A DNA stretch of 64,000 nucleotides from Bog-473 sp963843365 (GTDB taxonomy: Bacteria > Actinomycetota > Acidimicrobiia > Acidimicrobiales > RAAP-2), in the NCBI GenBank assembly GCA_963843365.1, contig CAWJKG010000004.1:62001-126000 (forward strand), read 5' to 3'. The notes under the pieces were generated by a model. The model was not told where the DNA came from. It saw only the letters and a program-made list of their open reading frames with translations, and searched no databases. Positions 18,218-27,943 of this stretch are shown piece by piece. The position numbers and the translations under genes are program-made. Positions within the stretch are counted from its first letter, which is position 1, and each line of letters starts with the position of its first letter.

Positions 18218-20528
18218 GTGGACGAGATTCGGTGGTTCGACTCCATCGGGCTGCAGGACGCGGCCTCGGTGGGGGGCAAGGGTGCCAACCTGGGCGAGCT
18301 GACGGCCGGGGGACTGCCGGTACCGCCCGGTTTCGTGGTCACGGGAGAGGCCTACCTCGACGCGCTCGGCCGGGCCGGCATCCGCGAGCGTCTCCGGGCC
18401 ATTCTCGCCGCTGCCCGGTCCGCGACACAGGACGAACTCGATCGTCTGGCGTCCGAGGCGCGGACCCTGGTCCACGAAGTCCCGATCCCTGACGAGCTGG
18501 CGTCGGGCATTGCGGAGGCGTACGCGCGTCTCGGATCGGATGTCCGCGTGGCCGTGCGATCGTCGGGCATCGGCGAGGACGCAGAGGGCACGTCGTTCGC
18601 CGGCATGAACGAGACCTTCACCAATGTGGCCGGCACCGAGCAGCTGTTGGCGCGGATCGTGGACTGCTGGGCCTCGCTCTGGCACGCCCGCTCCATCTTC
18701 TACCGGGGCGACAAGGACCTGACCGCGGAGCCGGCGATCGCCGTCGTCGTGCAGGAGATGGTGCCCTCGGAGCGTTCCGGGGTGATGTTCACCGTCGATC
18801 CGTCCACGGGCGAGACGGACCACATTGTGATCGAAGCCGCCTTCGGACAGGGAGAGGTGGTGGTGAGCGGCCTGGTCGAGCCCGACACCTATGTGGTGGC
18901 GAAGGACGGTCCCCGTCTCCTGCACGCCCGGGTCGGCACGCAGTCCTTCAAGATCGTGCGTGGACCCGACGGGGAGGACGAGCGGGTCGATCTCGACCCG
19001 GCCGAGGGCGGGCGCCGAGTGCTCAGCGACGAGGAAGTCGTGGAGGTGGCGCGCATCGGTTTGGCCGCGGAGGCCCATTACGGTTCGCCGCAGGACACGG
19101 AGTGGGCCATGGCGGGTGGCCGCACCTTCCTCGTGCAGTCACGTCCCGTCACGGCCGTCGGCGGAGACGCCCGGGCCGTGGCGGCCGAACAGGGCACGCT
19201 GCTCGTGCAGGGCCTGGCCGCCTCGGCGGGCCGCGCCTCGGGAGTCGTGCGGGTCCTGCAGACGCCCGACCAAGGCGATCGCCTGCAGTCCGGTGAGGTC
19301 CTCGTCGCGCCCATGACCAGTCCCGACTGGGTCCCGACCATGCGCCGCGCCGCCGCCATCGTGACCGACGGGGGCGGCATGACCTGCCATGCCGCCATCG
19401 TGTCGCGCGAGCTCGGCGTCCCGGCGGTCGTGGGTGCCCGCACTGCCACGACCGTGCTGCGCGATGGTGAGCTCGTCACCGTCGACGGCGCCCAGGGGAC
19501 GGTGACCGAGGGGGCCGTGGCGGCGGTGCCCGCGCCGGCCGCGGCACCGCGGCAGGCCGCACCGGGCGGTCCCGGCCCGCTCGCCACGAAGATCTACGTC
19601 AACCTGGCCTTCGCCGAGCACGCCGATGAGGTGGCCGCCATGCCGGTCGACGGCGTCGGGCTCCTGCGGGCGGAATTCATGGTGACGGATGCGCTGAAGG
19701 GCGTGCACCCGCGCCTGTTGCTCGAGCGCGGCGAAGAGAAGGCGTTCGTCGACGACATGGCGGATTCCCTGCTGCGTATCACGAGGGCCTTTGCGCCGCG
19801 CCCCGTCGTGTACCGGAGCATCGACTTCCGCTCCAACGAGTTCTCCAACTTGGAGGGCGGCGACCGGTTCGAACCCAAGGAGGAGAACCCGATGATCGGG
19901 TACCGAGGGTGCTACCGGTACGTCAAGGAACCGGATCTGTTCCGGCTGGAGCTCGACGTGCTGGCCCGCGTGCTCCAGGAGACCCCCAACATCGTGCTGA
20001 TGATCCCGTTCGTCCGCACGGCCTGGGAGCTCGAGGCGTGCCTGGACGTGGTGGACACCAGCCCGGTGGCAGACTCGCTGCCGGTCTGGGTGATGGCAGA
20101 AGTGCCGTCGGTCGCGTACTGGATCCCGACGTATGCCGGTATGGGCATCGAGGGTGTGTCGATCGGCAGCAACGACCTCACCCAGCTCATGCTCGGCGTG
20201 GATCGCGATTCGCAGATCTGTGCCGATGTGTTCGACGAGGCCGACCCCGCCGTGCTCGACGCGATCGGGCGGATCGTCGAGGGCTGTCAGTCCTCGGGCA
20301 TCACCTCGTCGCTGTGCGGACAGGCGCCGTCCAACCGGCCGGCCTTCGCCGAACACCTGGTGCGCCGGGGCATCACGTCCATTTCGGTCAATCCCGACGC
20401 CGTGGGAGCGGTACGTTCCGACGGTGGCGGCGGCAGAGTGGCGCATGCTGTTGGAGGCAGCGGTGCCCGACCGTCCCCGGGCGACGGCCGGAGTGGCGCC
20501 CCGTCACCCCTTGCGTCGCCGTCGCTAG
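18218..20528 (+). CDS. ppsA: Phosphoenolpyruvate synthase (one late frameshift)
   Basis: This enzyme makes PEP from pyruvate, ATP and water (AMP and phosphate released) for gluconeogenesis. The order is an N-terminal ATP-grasp domain with GGKGANLGEL and VAVRSSGIGEDAEGTSFAG. The swivelling phosphohistidine domain follows, with GGMTCHAAIVSRELGVPAVV (catalytic His after TC). The PEP/pyruvate TIM barrel is last, with GVGLLRAEFM, GYRGCYRY, SIGSNDLTQ and SSLCGQ. One extra base near 20,425 shifts the last 35 residues; the alternative frame continues TVAAAEWRMLLEAAVP and stops at 20528, giving about 769 residues, normal for PpsA. The GTG at 18218 has GGAGG upstream. It faces the 2-oxoacid oxidoreductase operon, so the two loci together connect acetyl-CoA, pyruvate and PEP. 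Confidence 0.94.
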
Positions 20529-20531
20529 GGC

Positions 20532-20576
20532 GACCGCAGTCCGGCGCGGCTTTTTCGTCTCACCACCTCGAGGTGG
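20532..20576. terminator. Terminator region between ppsA and the convergent operon
   Basis: Just after the ppsA stop, a short GC stem (CCGC at 20534-20537 pairing with GCGG at 20546-20549) is followed by TTTTT, as in an intrinsic terminator. A 14-base perfect palindrome, CCACCTCGAGGTGG at 20563-20576, follows and could serve the convergent minus-strand operon, which ends at 20589. Confidence 0.62.
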
Positions 20577-20588
20577 GTGATCGGGAGC

Positions 20589-22214
20589 TCAGGTCTCCTC
20601 AGGGACCATCGTGATGGCGCCGCAGGGGCACTCCTGGACGCAGAGGCCGCAGCCCTTGCAAAAGTCGTAGTCGAACCGGTAGCCGTGGGCCTCGTCGACC
20701 TTCACGACCGCGTTGTCCGGGCAGACGCCGTAGCAGTTGTCGCATTGGAAGCAATTGCCGCACGACATGCATCGGCGCGCCTCGAAGAGCGCAGTCGCCT
20801 CGTCGAGGCCGCCGACGACCTCGTCGAAGGTGGACGTGCGCCGGGCCGCGTCGAGGTGCGGCCGAACCGCATGGGGCGCGTCGGCGTAGTACCAGGTGTT
20901 GAGGTGGTCCCGGGTGGCCAGCGGATGGCGGGCGGGGCGATCGACACTCCGCCCATTGACCCAGGAATCGATGGCGCGGGCAGCGCGCTTGCCGTGCCCG
21001 ATGGCGTCGGTCAGCGTCCGGCCCCCCGGAACCATGTCCCCGCCTGCGAAGACGCCCGGTCGCCCGGTCATCATGTCCGCGTCCGTCGTGACCAGCCCGT
21101 CGGCGACTGCGATCTCGGGGATCCCGCCGAGGAGTGAGAGGTCCGCGTCCTGGCCCAGCGCCAGAATGACCGCGTCCGCATCGAGCTCCTCGATCACGCC
21201 TGTGGGCTGCGGGAACCCCTCGCTGTCGAGCTCCATGCGCTCGACCGTGAGCGCCCTTCCTTCGACGCCCACGATGGTCGACAGCCACTTGAGCCGGACG
21301 CCTTCGTCGACGGCGTCCTGGACCTCCTCCGCATGGGCCGGCATGCGCTGGCGCGTGCGCCGGTAGACGATGACGGCATCGGATGCGCCGAGGCGCCGCG
21401 CCGTGCGTGCCGCATCCATGGCCGTGTCACCGCCCCCGTAGACCACGACGCGGCGACCGAGTGCGGGTGGTTGTTCCCGGTTCTCGGACTCGCGGAGCAT
21501 GGTGACGGCGTCGAGCATGCGGGCCGAGTCCCCGGCGGGAATGTCGGCGTGTTTGCCGCGCTGCGCTCCGACGGCGAGGAAGGAGGCATCGAAACCGCCC
21601 TCGTCCATCGTCTTCTCGAGATCGTCCACGGTGTGCCCGCACACGATCTCGACGCCCAGCGACGCAATGCGGGCGATCTCGCCCTCCACGATGTCCCGGG
21701 GCAGCCGGTACGACGGAATGCCGTAGCGCATCATGCCGCCCGGGAGTGGCGACGACTCGTGGATCACGACGTGGTGTCCGAGGAGCCGCAGGTGGTAGGC
21801 GGCGGAGAGGCCACCCGGCCCGGAGCCCACGACGAGCACCCTCTTTCCCGTGTCCGGGCCGGCCGGCCCGGGCCGCCACCCTTCGCCCAGCGCCAAGTCG
21901 CCCAGGAAGCGCTCTATGGCGTTGATCCCGACCGTCTCGTCCACTTCGGCGCGGTTGCAGGCGGTCTGGCAGGGGTGGAAGCAGGCCCGCCCCATGACCG
22001 CAGGCAGCGGGTTGTCCCTCATGATCTGGCGCCAGGCTGCCTCGTAGGAACCCGCCTCAGCCTCGTAGAGCCACTGCTGGATGTTCTCTCCGGCAGGGCA
22101 GGCGTCATTGCACGGGGGCAGACGGTCGACGTAGACGGGCCGCTCCACCCGCCAGGAGCCCGTCTTGTTGGCCAGGCTCGAGCCGACCTCGAGCGTGATG
22201 GCGAAGGGCTTCAT
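20589..22214 (-). CDS. GltD-like flavoprotein fused to a PorD-type 2[4Fe-4S] ferredoxin
   Basis: This 541-residue electron-transfer protein has three parts. The N-terminal Fer4_20 cluster domain contains CNDACPAGENI and GRACFHPCQTACNRAEVDE. The FAD/NAD(P) oxidoreductase part of the GltD type has GSGPGGLSAAYHLRLLGHHV, then YGGGDTAMDAARTARRLGA and VFAGGDMVPGGRT. A C-terminal tail of about 80 residues holds CMSCGNCFQCDNCYGVCPD and CKGCGLCVQECPCGAI. The tail is equivalent to PorD, the delta subunit of pyruvate:ferredoxin oxidoreductase. It is the last gene of the porG-porA-porB operon; its start lies just beyond the porB stop, with a GTG at 22220 overlapping it. I infer that it passes electrons between the oxidoreductase and NAD(P)H. 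It lacks the large GltB partner, so it is not a glutamate synthase subunit here. Confidence 0.88.
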   Translation of the reverse strand: MKPFAITLEVGSSLANKTGSWRVERPVYVDRLPPCNDACPAGENIQQWLYEAEAGSYEAAWRQIMRDNPLPAVMGRACFHPCQTACNRAEVDETVGINAIERFLGDLALGEGWRPGPAGPDTGKRVLVVGSGPGGLSAAYHLRLLGHHVVIHESSPLPGGMMRYGIPSYRLPRDIVEGEIARIASLGVEIVCGHTVDDLEKTMDEGGFDASFLAVGAQRGKHADIPAGDSARMLDAVTMLRESENREQPPALGRRVVVYGGGDTAMDAARTARRLGASDAVIVYRRTRQRMPAHAEEVQDAVDEGVRLKWLSTIVGVEGRALTVERMELDSEGFPQPTGVIEELDADAVILALGQDADLSLLGGIPEIAVADGLVTTDADMMTGRPGVFAGGDMVPGGRTLTDAIGHGKRAARAIDSWVNGRSVDRPARHPLATRDHLNTWYYADAPHAVRPHLDAARRTSTFDEVVGGLDEATALFEARRCMSCGNCFQCDNCYGVCPDNAVVKVDEAHGYRFDYDFCKGCGLCVQECPCGAITMVPEET

Positions 22215-22216
22215 CG

Positions 22217-23224
22217 TCACGGGGTCACCCTTCCTCGGTCTTCGAGGAGGCCGTAGCGCTCGACGTTGTGGTCGGCCAGCGCCTGGAGGGCGGCGATCAG
22301 GTCCGGCCGTGCCGGATTCCCCTCCGCGTCGAAGAGATGGGCAAAGCGACCCTGCAGCCTCAGGTAGTTCTCGACGGGTTCCCACCGCCGGATGGGCGTC
22401 GACCGCACCACTTCCCCGTGCTCGGCTTCGAATACCGGGAACAGCCCGGTCTGCGTCGCCAGCCGCGCCACCCTCACGGTGTCGCCCGGAGCGGAGCCCC
22501 AGCCGAGCGGGCACGTCACGAGGATGTGGAGGTAGCGCGCGCCGTGGAAGTCCATCGCCCGCGTGACCTTGTCCTCGAGGTCGTGGAGATCGGCAACCGT
22601 GGCCGTCGCCACGTAGGGAATCCCGTGTGCCATCGCCAGCGCGGGGAGGTTCTTGCCCTGGCCGAAGGCATTTCCGGGATGAGGCCCCACCGCCTCCGTT
22701 GTCGCCGTACGCGCCGCCGGCGGGGTCGCACCGGACCGTTGGACGCCCGTGTTCATGTACGCCTCGTTGTCGTAGCAGATGAACAGGACGTCGTCATTGC
22801 GCTCGAACATGCCCGAGAGGCAGCCGAAGCCGATGTCCACGGTGCCGCCGTCACCGGCTTGCGCGACGGTCCGGGTCGGACGGCCCTTGACGCGCATGGC
22901 CGCCGCCACCCCGGTGGCCACTGCGGGGGCGTTGCCGAAGAGGGAGTGCAGCCAGGCCAGCTGCCACGACGTCTCGGGATACGGCGTCGAGAACACCTCG
23001 AGGCATCCGGTGGCGTTGACGGCCACCATCTGGCCCTGCGTGGCACGCATGGCGGCGTCGAGGGCGTAGCGGGCGCCCAGGGCCTCGCCGCAACCCTGGC
23101 AGGCGCGGTGGCCGGACGTCAGGGCGTTGGGCCGCTCCGGATCCGACTGGACCGTCCGGTCCGAGCGGTTCACCAGGCGGTTTCCCACGGCGAAGCTCCC
23201 GACTTGGTAGAAGCGGACGGTCAC
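22217..23224 (-). CDS. porB: 2-oxoacid (pyruvate):ferredoxin oxidoreductase, beta subunit
   Basis: This 335-residue subunit binds thiamine diphosphate and one [4Fe-4S] cluster. Cluster cysteines appear in HRACQGCGEALGARYAL and later in ATGCLEV. The ThDP motif is AGDGGTVDIGFGCLSGMFER followed by DNEAYMNTGVQRSG, with GATPP. These details (the fourth-cysteine segment and TGVQRSG) match pyruvate-type PorB rather than 2-oxoglutarate KorB, although the distinction is not absolute. It is located in the operon porG-porA-porB-GltD/PorD-like on the minus strand, 3 bases after porA. The enzyme is oxygen-sensitive in most organisms and runs in either direction: pyruvate oxidation to acetyl-CoA, or reductive carboxylation. 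Confidence 0.91.
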   Translation of the reverse strand: MTVRFYQVGSFAVGNRLVNRSDRTVQSDPERPNALTSGHRACQGCGEALGARYALDAAMRATQGQMVAVNATGCLEVFSTPYPETSWQLAWLHSLFGNAPAVATGVAAAMRVKGRPTRTVAQAGDGGTVDIGFGCLSGMFERNDDVLFICYDNEAYMNTGVQRSGATPPAARTATTEAVGPHPGNAFGQGKNLPALAMAHGIPYVATATVADLHDLEDKVTRAMDFHGARYLHILVTCPLGWGSAPGDTVRVARLATQTGLFPVFEAEHGEVVRSTPIRRWEPVENYLRLQGRFAHLFDAEGNPARPDLIAALQALADHNVERYGLLEDRGRVTP

Positions 23225-23227
23225 GGC

Positions 23228-24480
23228 TCAGCCGATCCTCGAGGCGGCGACGCCCAGGTCGCGCAGCATGTTCTCCGCGCTCGGCCCGGAGCGCCGATGC
23301 AGGGCCATGCGCTCGAGCTCGCGCTCGACCAGTCCCGAGTTGAGATCGAGGAAGGTCAGGTGCCCCAGCTCCTCCCGGATGGCCGCATCGAAGACACCCT
23401 GAAGGGATCTCTTGGTGATCGGGCGTCCACCCAGGCCCGCCACCACGGTGGCGACGGTGACCGGCAGGCCCGTCAGCGTCATGGCGACGTCGGTGGAGAG
23501 CACCCCACCGAAGCCCACGCTGATCGCCTTTTCCACGACCACGACCCGTCTTGCGTTCTGCAGCGCGTTCCGCACCGCGTCAGAAGGGAACGGGCGGAAC
23601 GACGTGATCCCGAGCGCTCCGATCCTGTGTCCCGCGGCGCGTTGTTCGTCGATGGCATCCTTGATCGTCCCCAGCACGGAGCCCATGGCGACGACCACCA
23701 CCTCTGCATCGGAGCTGCGATACGGGCGCACGAGTCCGCCGGACGGCCGGCCGAAGGCCTCCGCGAATTCCGCGCCGATCTCCGGGATGCGCCCGAGGGC
23801 CGTCAGCTGGCACGCGTGCATCAGGTAGCGCACCTCCTCGAACGCCTCGGGTCCGACCATGGCGCCGATGGAGTACGGATCTGCCGGATCGAGCACCTGC
23901 CGGGGTTCGTAGTCGGGCAGGAACGCGTCGACCTGCTCCTGCGTCGCAAGGTCCACCCGTTCCGTGGCATGCGTGAGGATGAACCCGTCCATGCACACCA
24001 TGACGGGCACCGAGACCTCCTCGGCGAGACGAAAGGCTTGGACGTGCAAGTCGGCCGCCTCCTGGACCGTCTCGGCGAACAGCTGCACCCAGCCGGCGTC
24101 GCGTGCGGCCATGGCGTCGCTGTGGTCGTTCCAGATGTTGATCGGGGCCCCACGGCGCGGTTCGCCAGCGTCATGACGATGGGCAGGCCGAGCCCACTTG
24201 CGTTGTAGACAGCCTCCATCATGAACAAGAGGCCCTGGCTGGCCGTGGCGGTGAAGGCGCGGGCGCCCGCGGCAGAGGCACCGATGGCGACCGACATCGC
24301 CGCGAATTCCGACTCCACGTTGATGAACTCGCAGGGGGACAATTCACCGGACTTCACCAGCTGTCCGAGTCCTTCGATGATGTGGGTCTGCGGCGAAATC
24401 GGATAGGCGCACACCACCTCCGGTCGGCACAGCGCCACCGTCTCCGCCACCGCCCGTGAGCCTTCAATCTGCCGGAGCAC
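23228..24480 (-). CDS. porA: 2-oxoacid (pyruvate):ferredoxin oxidoreductase, alpha subunit (one frameshift)
   Basis: This is the alpha subunit, about 417 residues after restoring one missing base near 24,150 in a GGGG-CCCC run. The first frame reads CAYPISPQTHIIEGLG, then VESEFAAMSVAIGASAAGAR and TASQGLLFMMEAVYNASGL. The second frame resumes INIWNDHSDAMAARDAGW and continues VMVCMDGFILTHATERVDL. All are conserved Por alpha motifs for thiamine-pyrophosphate binding and substrate contact. The start is a GTG at 24480, overlapping the end of porG by 17 bases. The function is obtained only with the beta, gamma and ferredoxin components encoded around it. The frameshift is in a homopolymer and leaves the protein complete, so I treat it as an error. 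Confidence 0.9.
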
Positions 24481-25072
24481 CGAGGACCCCCCTCCCGTCG
24501 ACGGTCATCATCAGGCGCGCCTGTTGATAGAGCTCCGCCGCGGCCGCGACGTTGCGCTCCGCCAGCGGCGGATTGCGGCCGAATCGTTCCCGGATAGCCG
24601 CCCCGACCGCGTCGATGGAGACCTCCGCCGTCAGGGCGGCAAAGCTTCCGAGCAGGGCCGCATTGGGGAGCGGCTGACCGATCTGGCGCAGCGCCACGTC
24701 CGTCGCGGGCACCGTGAGCACGCGCTCTGGCCGGAGTCGCGCCGCCAGAGATTCCAGGCCGAGCCCGTGGAGGGTCCGGCGGGAGTTGACGAGGACGAAG
24801 CCGTCCGGACCGAGCCCGGCCAAGAGGTCGACCTGGTGGATCAGGGTCGGGTCGATGACGACCAGGCAGTCTGGTTGCGTCACCGGCTCGCGGGTCCGGA
24901 TCGCCTCCTCGTCGAGCCGGCAATACGAGACGACGGGAGCTCCCATGCGCTCCGAGCCGAAACTCGGGAAGGACTGGGCAAAGCGGCCGTCCTCGAACGC
25001 CGCCAGGGCCAGGAGCTCGGCCGCGGTGACGGTTCCCTGACCGCCGCGACCGTGGAACCGCACAGCGAACAT
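24464..25072 (-). CDS. porG: 2-oxoacid (pyruvate):ferredoxin oxidoreductase, gamma subunit
   Basis: This 202-residue gamma subunit binds CoA and is the first gene of the operon. The opening VRFHGRGGQGTVTAAELLA is the signature of the family; SFGSERMGAPVVSYCRLDE and PNAALLGSFAAL are further conserved segments. ATG 25072 is the start. The divergent gap of about 215 bases to gap probably holds both promoters; I could not assign boxes in it. The stop overlaps the alpha subunit start by 17 bases. Confidence 0.9.
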   Translation of the reverse strand: MFAVRFHGRGGQGTVTAAELLALAAFEDGRFAQSFPSFGSERMGAPVVSYCRLDEEAIRTREPVTQPDCLVVIDPTLIHQVDLLAGLGPDGFVLVNSRRTLHGLGLESLAARLRPERVLTVPATDVALRQIGQPLPNAALLGSFAALTAEVSIDAVGAAIRERFGRNPPLAERNVAAAAELYQQARLMMTVDGRGVLGAPAD

Positions 25073-25287
25073 GTATCCCAGCGTGCCGCAGTAGGGGAGT
25101 CGGGGATAGGGACAAAGGTCCCCGTTGCACCCTGCCGATTGGTGGGGTATTCCGCACGCTGGCGCGGCGCAGAGAACACCAAAGGGTCATGGAGCGGGGA
25201 CCTTGGTCCCTATGCCCGGAACGGGTGCCGATGGGACCATCGGTGGAGAGGAGCCGCACGGTTCCCGAGAACACGGAGGATCCGACA

Positions 25288-26303
25288 ATGGCTGTGAGAG
25301 TCGCAATCAACGGATTCGGGCGCACCGGGCGAGCGTTTCTCCGAGCCGCCCTGAAGTCGCCCCACGACGTGGAGGTGGCGGCCGTGAACGACCTCGGGCG
25401 ATCCCGTGGCGCTTGCCCGCCTGCTGGAGCGGGACTCGGTCCACGGCCGCTTTCCCGTGCCGGTCTCGGTCGAGCAGGACACCATGATGGTCGGCTCCTC
25501 TCCGGTCAGGATGCTCATGGAGCCCCATCCCGGCGAGTTGCCCTGGAGGGAGCTGGGCATCGACATCGTGATCGAGAGCACGGGTCGGCTGACCAGCCGC
25601 GACAAGGCGGCAGCGCACCTCGCTGCCGGCGCACGGCGGGTCATCATTTCGGCTCCGGCCAAGGACGCCGACGCCACCTTCGTGGTCGGCGTCAACGAGG
25701 ACTCGTTCGACCCCGAGCGCGATTTCGTCGTCTCCAACGCGTCGTGCACGACCAACTGTCTGGCCGTGTTGGCGAAGGTGCTCGATGACGCGTTCGGCAT
25801 GGAGCAGGGCTTCATGACCACCGTGCACGCCTATACGGACGACCAGCATCTCGTCGACGCCTTGCACAAGGACCCCCGGCGGGCGCGGGGCGCGGCGATC
25901 AACATCATCCCCACCACGACGGGCGCCGCACGGGCGACCGGCCTCGTTCTCCCCGAGCTCGCCGGTCGGCTGGACGGGCTGTCACTGCGGGTGCCGGTGC
26001 CGGACGGGTCGATCACCGATCTGGTGGCCTCCCTGCGAGCCACGCCCACCACCGAGGAGATCTGTGACGCCTACCGCGCCGCGGCGGAGACGGGCCGTCT
26101 GGCCGGACTGCTCGAGTACTCCGAGGACGACCTGGTCTCGACGCGACATCGTGGGCTCGTCGGCGTCGTGCGTCTTCGACGCCAGCCTCACCATGGCGAG
26201 CGGCAACCTGGTCAAGGTGCTCGGCTGGTACGACAACGAGACCGGGTACTCGAGCCGGCTCGTTGACCTGGCCACCGTCGTCGGCGCCCCGCAGGAGCGC
26301 TGA
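25288..26303 (+). CDS. gap: Glyceraldehyde-3-phosphate dehydrogenase (two frameshifts)
   Basis: This NAD(P)-dependent glycolytic enzyme is about 337 residues after removal of two extra bases. The N-terminus VRVAINGFGRTGRAFLRAAL is the dinucleotide-binding motif, SNASCTTNCLAVLAKVL holds the catalytic Cys, and the C-terminus WYDNETGYSSRLVDL is conserved. The insertions are near 25,399 (NDLG then DPVAL) and near 26,146 (DLVST then DIVGSS). The ATG at 25288 follows ACGGAGGATCCGACA, a good ribosome site. The gene starts the plus-strand block that continues into the hydrogenase operon 30 bases later. Whether it is a phosphorylating GAPDH for NAD or NADP was not resolved. Confidence 0.93.
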
Positions 26304-26332
26304 GAGATCCCGGAGGGGCCTAGGTTGGGGGC

Positions 26333-27472
26333 ATGCTCCCAGGAGACGACGCCGTCGTGGACATCGGAGCGCTCGACCGGCTGATCGCCGTTCTGGGGAG
26401 GCGCGGCTATCGCACGGTCGGACCTGTCGTCAGCGACGGCGCCATCGTCTACCGCGAGCTGCATGGCGGCTCCGATCTGCCCGCCGGTTGGCACGACGTA
26501 CAGGCGCCAGGCCGCTACAGGCTCGAGCAGGCAGGCGATGCGGAGCTCTTCGGCTGGGCGGTCGGTCCCGCTTCGTTGAAATCCGAGTTCTTCGAACCGG
26601 AGGAGACGGTGTTCCGGGCGTCGTTCCGCGAGGGTGCGGTGTCCTTGCGGGTGCCGCCGCCTTCGGCAAGGCCCGTCGCCGTTGTGGGGGCACGGCCCTG
26701 CGAGCTCGCCGGCCTCGAGGTCCTCGACCGTGTCCTCGCCGGCGGGGAGACGCCCGACGATCGCTACACGGCGCGGCGGTCGGGGTCGTTGGTGGTCGCG
26801 GTGGAGTGTGGCAAGCCGTCGTCGACCTGCTTCTGCAGCTCCATGGGCACCGGACCCGATGCGGGACCCGGCTACGACCTCGCCCTGACCGAGCTGCTGG
26901 GGGAGGAGCACCGCTTCTACGTGCAGGTGGGCACCGAAGCAGGGGCGGCGCTTCTGGAGGAGGTCGGCTGGACGGAGGCGGGCCAGCGCGGACCGCGACG
27001 CCCGGGCGGCCGTGGTGGAGGGAGCGCGCGCCGGCATGGGGCGTTCGCTGCAGACGGAGGGACTGGCGGCCCTGCTCGCCCGCAATCTCGAGCATCCCCG
27101 GTGGGAGGAGGTGGCGCAGCGTTGCCTGTCCTGCGGGAACTGCACCATGGTCTGCCCGACCTGCTTCTGCTCTGACGTGAAGGACGTGAGCGAGGTGGAT
27201 GGCACCGTGGAACGCCGTCGGACGTGGGCCTCGTGTTTCGACGTCGACCACTCCTACCTGCACGGCGGCGCGGTTCGGCCCGACCACGTCCTCCCGCTAT
27301 CGCCAATGGCTCACGCACAAGCTCTCCACCTGGTGGGATCAATTCGACACATCCGGCTGCGTGGGCTGCGGGCGCTGCGTCGACCTGGTGTCCGGTCGGG
27401 ATCGACATCACGGAGGAGGCGGCCGCCATCCGGGCGACCGACGGTGCGGTCACTCAGGAGGGTGACCGGTGA
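26333..27472 (+). CDS. Group 3b [NiFe] hydrogenase beta subunit, 4Fe-4S (three frameshifts)
   Basis: This is the iron-sulfur subunit of the bidirectional NADP-linked hydrogenase (HydB/HyhB, related to AsrA of sulfite reductase), about 378 residues after three inserted bases are removed. The N-terminal domain carries VAVVGARPCELAGLEVLDRVL. Two ferredoxin motifs follow: CLSCGNCTMVCPTCFCSDV, and CVGCGRCV continuing as TWCPVGIDITEE in the next frame. The shifts are near 26,989, 27,283 and 27,386, all single extra C or G. The subunit relays electrons between the delta-subunit clusters and the gamma-subunit flavin. The stop overlaps the GTG of the next gene. The total length of 1,140 minus 3 bases fits a whole number of codons, supporting the reconstruction. 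Confidence 0.88.
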
Positions 27473-27943
27473 GCGACCGCGCACGGGCCCTTCTGGCGCA
27501 GCATTCGTTCCTGGCGGGGTTCCCGCCGGAGGCCGTCGAGCTCATCGCCGAGGACGCCGACCTGGTGTACGTTCCGGCCCGGAACGCTGCTGTTCCGTGA
27601 GGGAAGCCCCGCCGACGGTGGCCTACTTCGTCGTCGCAGGGGCCGTGGCGATCGAGATCCACGCCCCGGGTCGTGAGCCGATGCGTCATCGAAACGATGG
27701 GCGTGGGCAGCATCGTGGGGCTTTCCTGGGCCGCTCCTCCCTTCCGCTACCAGTTCGACGCCCGCGCAATCGAACGACGTGGAGGCCGTCGCAGTCGACA
27801 CGGCTTCGCTCAGGGTCGCCCTCGCCGAGAACCCGGTCGCCGGATTCCACTTCCTGAACAGCCTGGCGGGAGTGATGCTCGAGCGTCTCCAGGCAACCCG
27901 CATCCGGCTCCTCGACCTCTACGGGCGGGGCGATGACGGGTGA
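27469..27943 (+). CDS. Cyclic-nucleotide-binding-domain protein of the hydrogenase operon (several frameshifts)
   Basis: This small protein of about 158 residues carries a CRP/FNR-type cyclic-nucleotide-binding fold but no helix-turn-helix. The pieces, read across frames, are AQHSFLAGFPPEAVELIAED, then GTLLFREGSPAD, VAYFVVAGAVAIEI, VIETMGVGSIVGLSWAAPP, and a C-terminal helix ending MLERLQATRIRLLDLYGRG. Shifts fall near 27,575, 27,617, 27,684 and 27,770. The start GTG at 27469 overlaps the beta-subunit stop, and the end overlaps the gamma-subunit start. A gene of this type lies at the same place in mycobacterial group 3b (hyh) operons, so it probably senses a nucleotide or redox state for this hydrogenase; the ligand is unknown. 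Confidence 0.78.

Noticed and set aside
20589..22214. Glutamate synthase small subunit
   Set aside because: There is no GltB partner; the protein is last in a Por operon and has an extra C-terminal PorD-like ferredoxin tail.
25288..27943. Interpretation of gap and the first hydrogenase genes as real pseudogenes
   Set aside because: All catalytic and cluster motifs are intact, only single-base shifts are seen, and the downstream subunits of the same operon are uninterrupted.
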